Source: Alphaproteobacteria bacterium (lineage in GTDB: Bacteria; Pseudomonadota; Alphaproteobacteria; Rickettsiales; SXRF01). Taken from it: DNA of 64,000 nt. Position numbers and translations under genes: made by a program. The stretch's first letter is position 1. Each line of letters starts with the position of its first letter. The stretch lies in contig JAGVLO010000002.1 in assembly GCA_020049775.1 (NCBI GenBank), forward strand, positions 106,775 to 170,774. The letters run 5' to 3'. The notes beneath the pieces were generated by a model. That model did not search any database. It was not told the DNA's origin and saw only the letters and a list, made by a program, of their open reading frames with translations. Of the stretch, positions 62,110 to 64,000 are shown piece by piece.

Positions 62110-62541
62110 TTATGCTGCTTTGGATAAGGGCTGGTCGTTGACCTTGATGGCCACATCGATATTGCCGCGCGTTGCCTTTGAATAAGGGCAAACGGTGTGA
62201 GCAGTTGCCACCAGCTTTTCTGCCGTGGCATTATCCAGACCGCTGAGTACTACATTGAGTACTACGCTGATGGAAAAACCATCATCGCCCTGATTAAGGC
62301 TGACATCCGATTTGATGTTAGGTGTACCAATGTCGATTTTCTGCAGGCGTGCAACATGCGCCAGCGCGCCGCCGAAACACGCTGCATAGCCACAGGCAAA
62401 AAGCTGCTCGGGGTTAGTGCCAAGCTTGCCGCTGCCTGGGGCAGCAAAATCAACCGATACTTTCTTGTCATCGGTTTCTGCATGGCCTTCACGGCCGCCA
62501 ATAGCGGTAGCGTGTGCGGTATAGAGTGTCTTGGTTGTCAT
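62110..62541 (-). CDS. ohr: Organic hydroperoxide resistance protein, Ohr family
   Basis: 143 residues. Both redox cysteines are present: LFACGYAACFGGAL and HTVCPYSKATRGNIDV. Reduces organic peroxides with lipoylated or thiol partners. AAGGAG precedes the start. No ohrR regulator is adjacent. Confidence 0.94.
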   Translation of the reverse strand: MTTKTLYTAHATAIGGREGHAETDDKKVSVDFAAPGSGKLGTNPEQLFACGYAACFGGALAHVARLQKIDIGTPNIKSDVSLNQGDDGFSISVVLNVVLSGLDNATAEKLVATAHTVCPYSKATRGNIDVAIKVNDQPLSKAA

Positions 62542-62628
62542 GGGGAACTCCTTTTTGATTAGGCAACAATAGTAACCTAGTAATCAAAAAAGGCCACAGG
62601 GATGTGATGACGGCTATGCGCCATCATG

Positions 62629-62692
62629 GAACAGGTTTTTCATTTGTGAATGCGTGTACCGCAAGGATTGTTGACTGGGAAAAATAGACGGG
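62629..62692. repeat. 64-bp direct repeat, copy 1
   Basis: Aligns with 63161-63224 over 64 bases with 7 mismatches. The first 28 bases (beginning GAACAGGTTTTTCATTTGTG) are identical. The two copies flank the small gene 62709-63026. Confidence 0.85.
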
Positions 62693-62708
62693 CTTTAGCC
62701 GCCTCGTT

Positions 62709-63026
62709 TTATGTTCGTGCTACAAAAGAGCTGGCTTGATGTCCTGGAATTTTAAGCCCCGCTGCAGCTAATTTTGATATAAAAGAAGAATCAGTAAAGG
62801 CCCAGTAATCGCCGTTTACAGTCCTTTGTACTCCACCCGGAGTATCACCAGAGTTTTTCATGGTCACATCTAACAGGCTTGCAAAAGACTCCCTGATAAT
62901 ATCTTCAATGACTGTCGCACGTGAAGTCCCAGCCGGAATTTTTGATAATGCAATAACAGTTTTTTCTCCAGTTGCGAGGAACACAAAGGCGTTTTCAATA
63001 TTTTCTTTAGCTATTTTTTTATCCAT
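62709..63026 (-). CDS. Protein of unknown function
   Basis: 105 residues, soluble. Core ENAFVFLATGEKTVIALSKIPAGTSRATVIEDIIRESFASLL. No family recognised. It lies between the two 64-bp repeat copies, which suggests that the unit may have been inserted or duplicated. Confidence 0.55.
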   Translation of the reverse strand: MDKKIAKENIENAFVFLATGEKTVIALSKIPAGTSRATVIEDIIRESFASLLDVTMKNSGDTPGGVQRTVNGDYWAFTDSSFISKLAAAGLKIPGHQASSFVART

Positions 63027-63160
63027 ACACAGTCATCCCAGATGCTAGATTCCAGGTGCATTATCAAACAATTAATATTAATTAATGATTAACGCAAAAA
63101 GCGATAATGATGGAAAATGATATAATTGCTATTTTACAGCATATTAAAAATATGGCTGTT

Positions 63161-63224
63161 GAACAGGTTTTTCATTTGTGAATGCGTGCACCGCAAGAAT
63201 ATATGACTGGGGAAAATATACGGG
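63161..63224. repeat. 64-bp direct repeat, copy 2
   Basis: See copy 1 at 62629-62692. This copy directly abuts the palindromic element at 63225. Confidence 0.85.
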
Positions 63225-63340
63225 TTTTCATTAGTCCAACCAGATGCGAAGGAAATCCGAACGCGCAGCGCAGCGTACACGATGGTACGTGAGCAGCGAA
63301 AGTGAGGATTTTCAAGCAAGCTAGCTGGGCTAATGAAAAG
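63225..63340. repeat. 116-bp imperfect palindrome downstream of 5S
   Basis: TTTTCATTAG at the left end is matched by CTAATGAAAA at the right; inner parts (GGAAATCC/GGATTTTC, GCAGCG, GTACAC/GTACGTGAG) fold back on each other around an apex at 63281-63284. It looks like a dispersed palindromic element and could act as a downstream processing or termination structure for the rRNA operon. Confidence 0.6.
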
Positions 63341-63358
63341 AAAAAAGCCGGTTTATAA
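63341..63358 (-). terminator. rRNA operon terminator formed by sequences flanking 5S
   Basis: AAAAAAGCCGGTTTATA at 63341-63357 is perfectly complementary to 63479-63495 on the other side of 5S. In the transcript this 17-bp helix extends the 5S closing stem and ends in a run of U, so it could serve as both processing stem and terminator. Confidence 0.6.
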
Positions 63359-63477
63359 GGTCTGGCAACAACATACTCTCCCATGTCTTAAGACATAGTA
63401 CCATCTGCGTCTGCACGTTTCACGTTCGTGTTCGGAATGGGAACGGGTGTCTCAATGCAGGCTATAATCACCAGACC
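63359..63477 (-). rRNA. rrf: 5S ribosomal RNA
   Basis: 119 bases. Closing stem GGTCTGG/CCAGACC, the conserved CCGTTCCCATTCCGAACACG block (on the minus strand) and normal 5S length. It follows 23S by about 150 bases. Confidence 0.95.
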
Positions 63478-63627
63478 ATATAAACCGGCTTTTTTTCCGA
63501 TTGATATAGTGAAGTAGGTTTTTCCGGCTTTGACTAGTTTAGGTTTGCGAATCTTTTGTCGTGTCATGAAGTCACAATGTTTTGCACTGCACGTCATGAT
63601 TCAGACTCAGAAAAATATGAGTGCTTA

Positions 63628-64000
<373 letters not shown>

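Overview
The window is a stretch of an alphaproteobacterial chromosome. The core gene orders rpmF-plsX-fabH-ihfA-merR (on the minus strand), pyrG-secG-tpiA and trpE-trpG-x-trpD-trpC, together with an ELM1-family gene and a 23S-5S rRNA operon end, all fit that class. A DUF2748-like protein (family recognised from memory) and the moderate base composition hint at a deep-branching lineage near Rickettsiales, Holosporales or Micavibrio, but I cannot place it further.

Layout. 1-15183 is ordinary core: pyrG (cut by the window edge), secG, tpiA; ppiD; the trp operon with an extra H-box protein between trpG and trpD; DUF599, M15-like peptidase, ELM1, radC, map, cinA-like and acyltransferase genes. 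15303-46646 is a 31.3 kb integrated island. 46764-64000 returns to core genes: MazG, a persulfide-type ArsR/rhodanese/AhpD cluster, a UmuD-like protein, fatty-acid/phospholipid genes, many small unknowns, and 5S plus partial 23S rRNA on the minus strand.

The island is the main interest. It has inserted into the anticodon loop of a tRNA-Leu(UAA) gene and split it: the 5' half is at 15271-15311 and the 3' half at 46638-46694, with a shared 9-bp core CTTAAAATC and matching 19-bp arm-type repeats inside each end. Just inside the left end the island carries a second, complete tRNA-Leu(UAA) gene (15481-15790) that is interrupted by a 223-nt group I intron between U34 and A35. The intron sits inside the same 9-bp core that the integrase uses, so the island appears to repair the damage it causes with a tRNA gene its own integrase should no longer recognise.

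The island is a mosaic. Its left end has a truncated serine recombinase, a RepB/ParB-like gene, an AraC regulator, an XRE gene broken by one stop and IS5-type debris. The centre is a heavy-metal module: cnrYXH-like ECF sigma control, a czcI-C-B-N-A RND efflux operon, a DsbA-like protein, SCO, CzcD, a phasin-like protein, a lone FlgB, CadA with one amber codon, and an LspA-like protease. Five sites of the exact form GAGGGAT-N14-CGTC precede the parts of this module and look like the regulon of the CnrH-like sigma factor. The right end is a phage-like module: replication initiator with intragenic iterons, helicase loader, CI/Cro-type switch, RecT, and a tyrosine integrase fused in frame behind half of an SMC-like ATPase.

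All calls come from reading the sequence; no database search, folding program or alignment was run.
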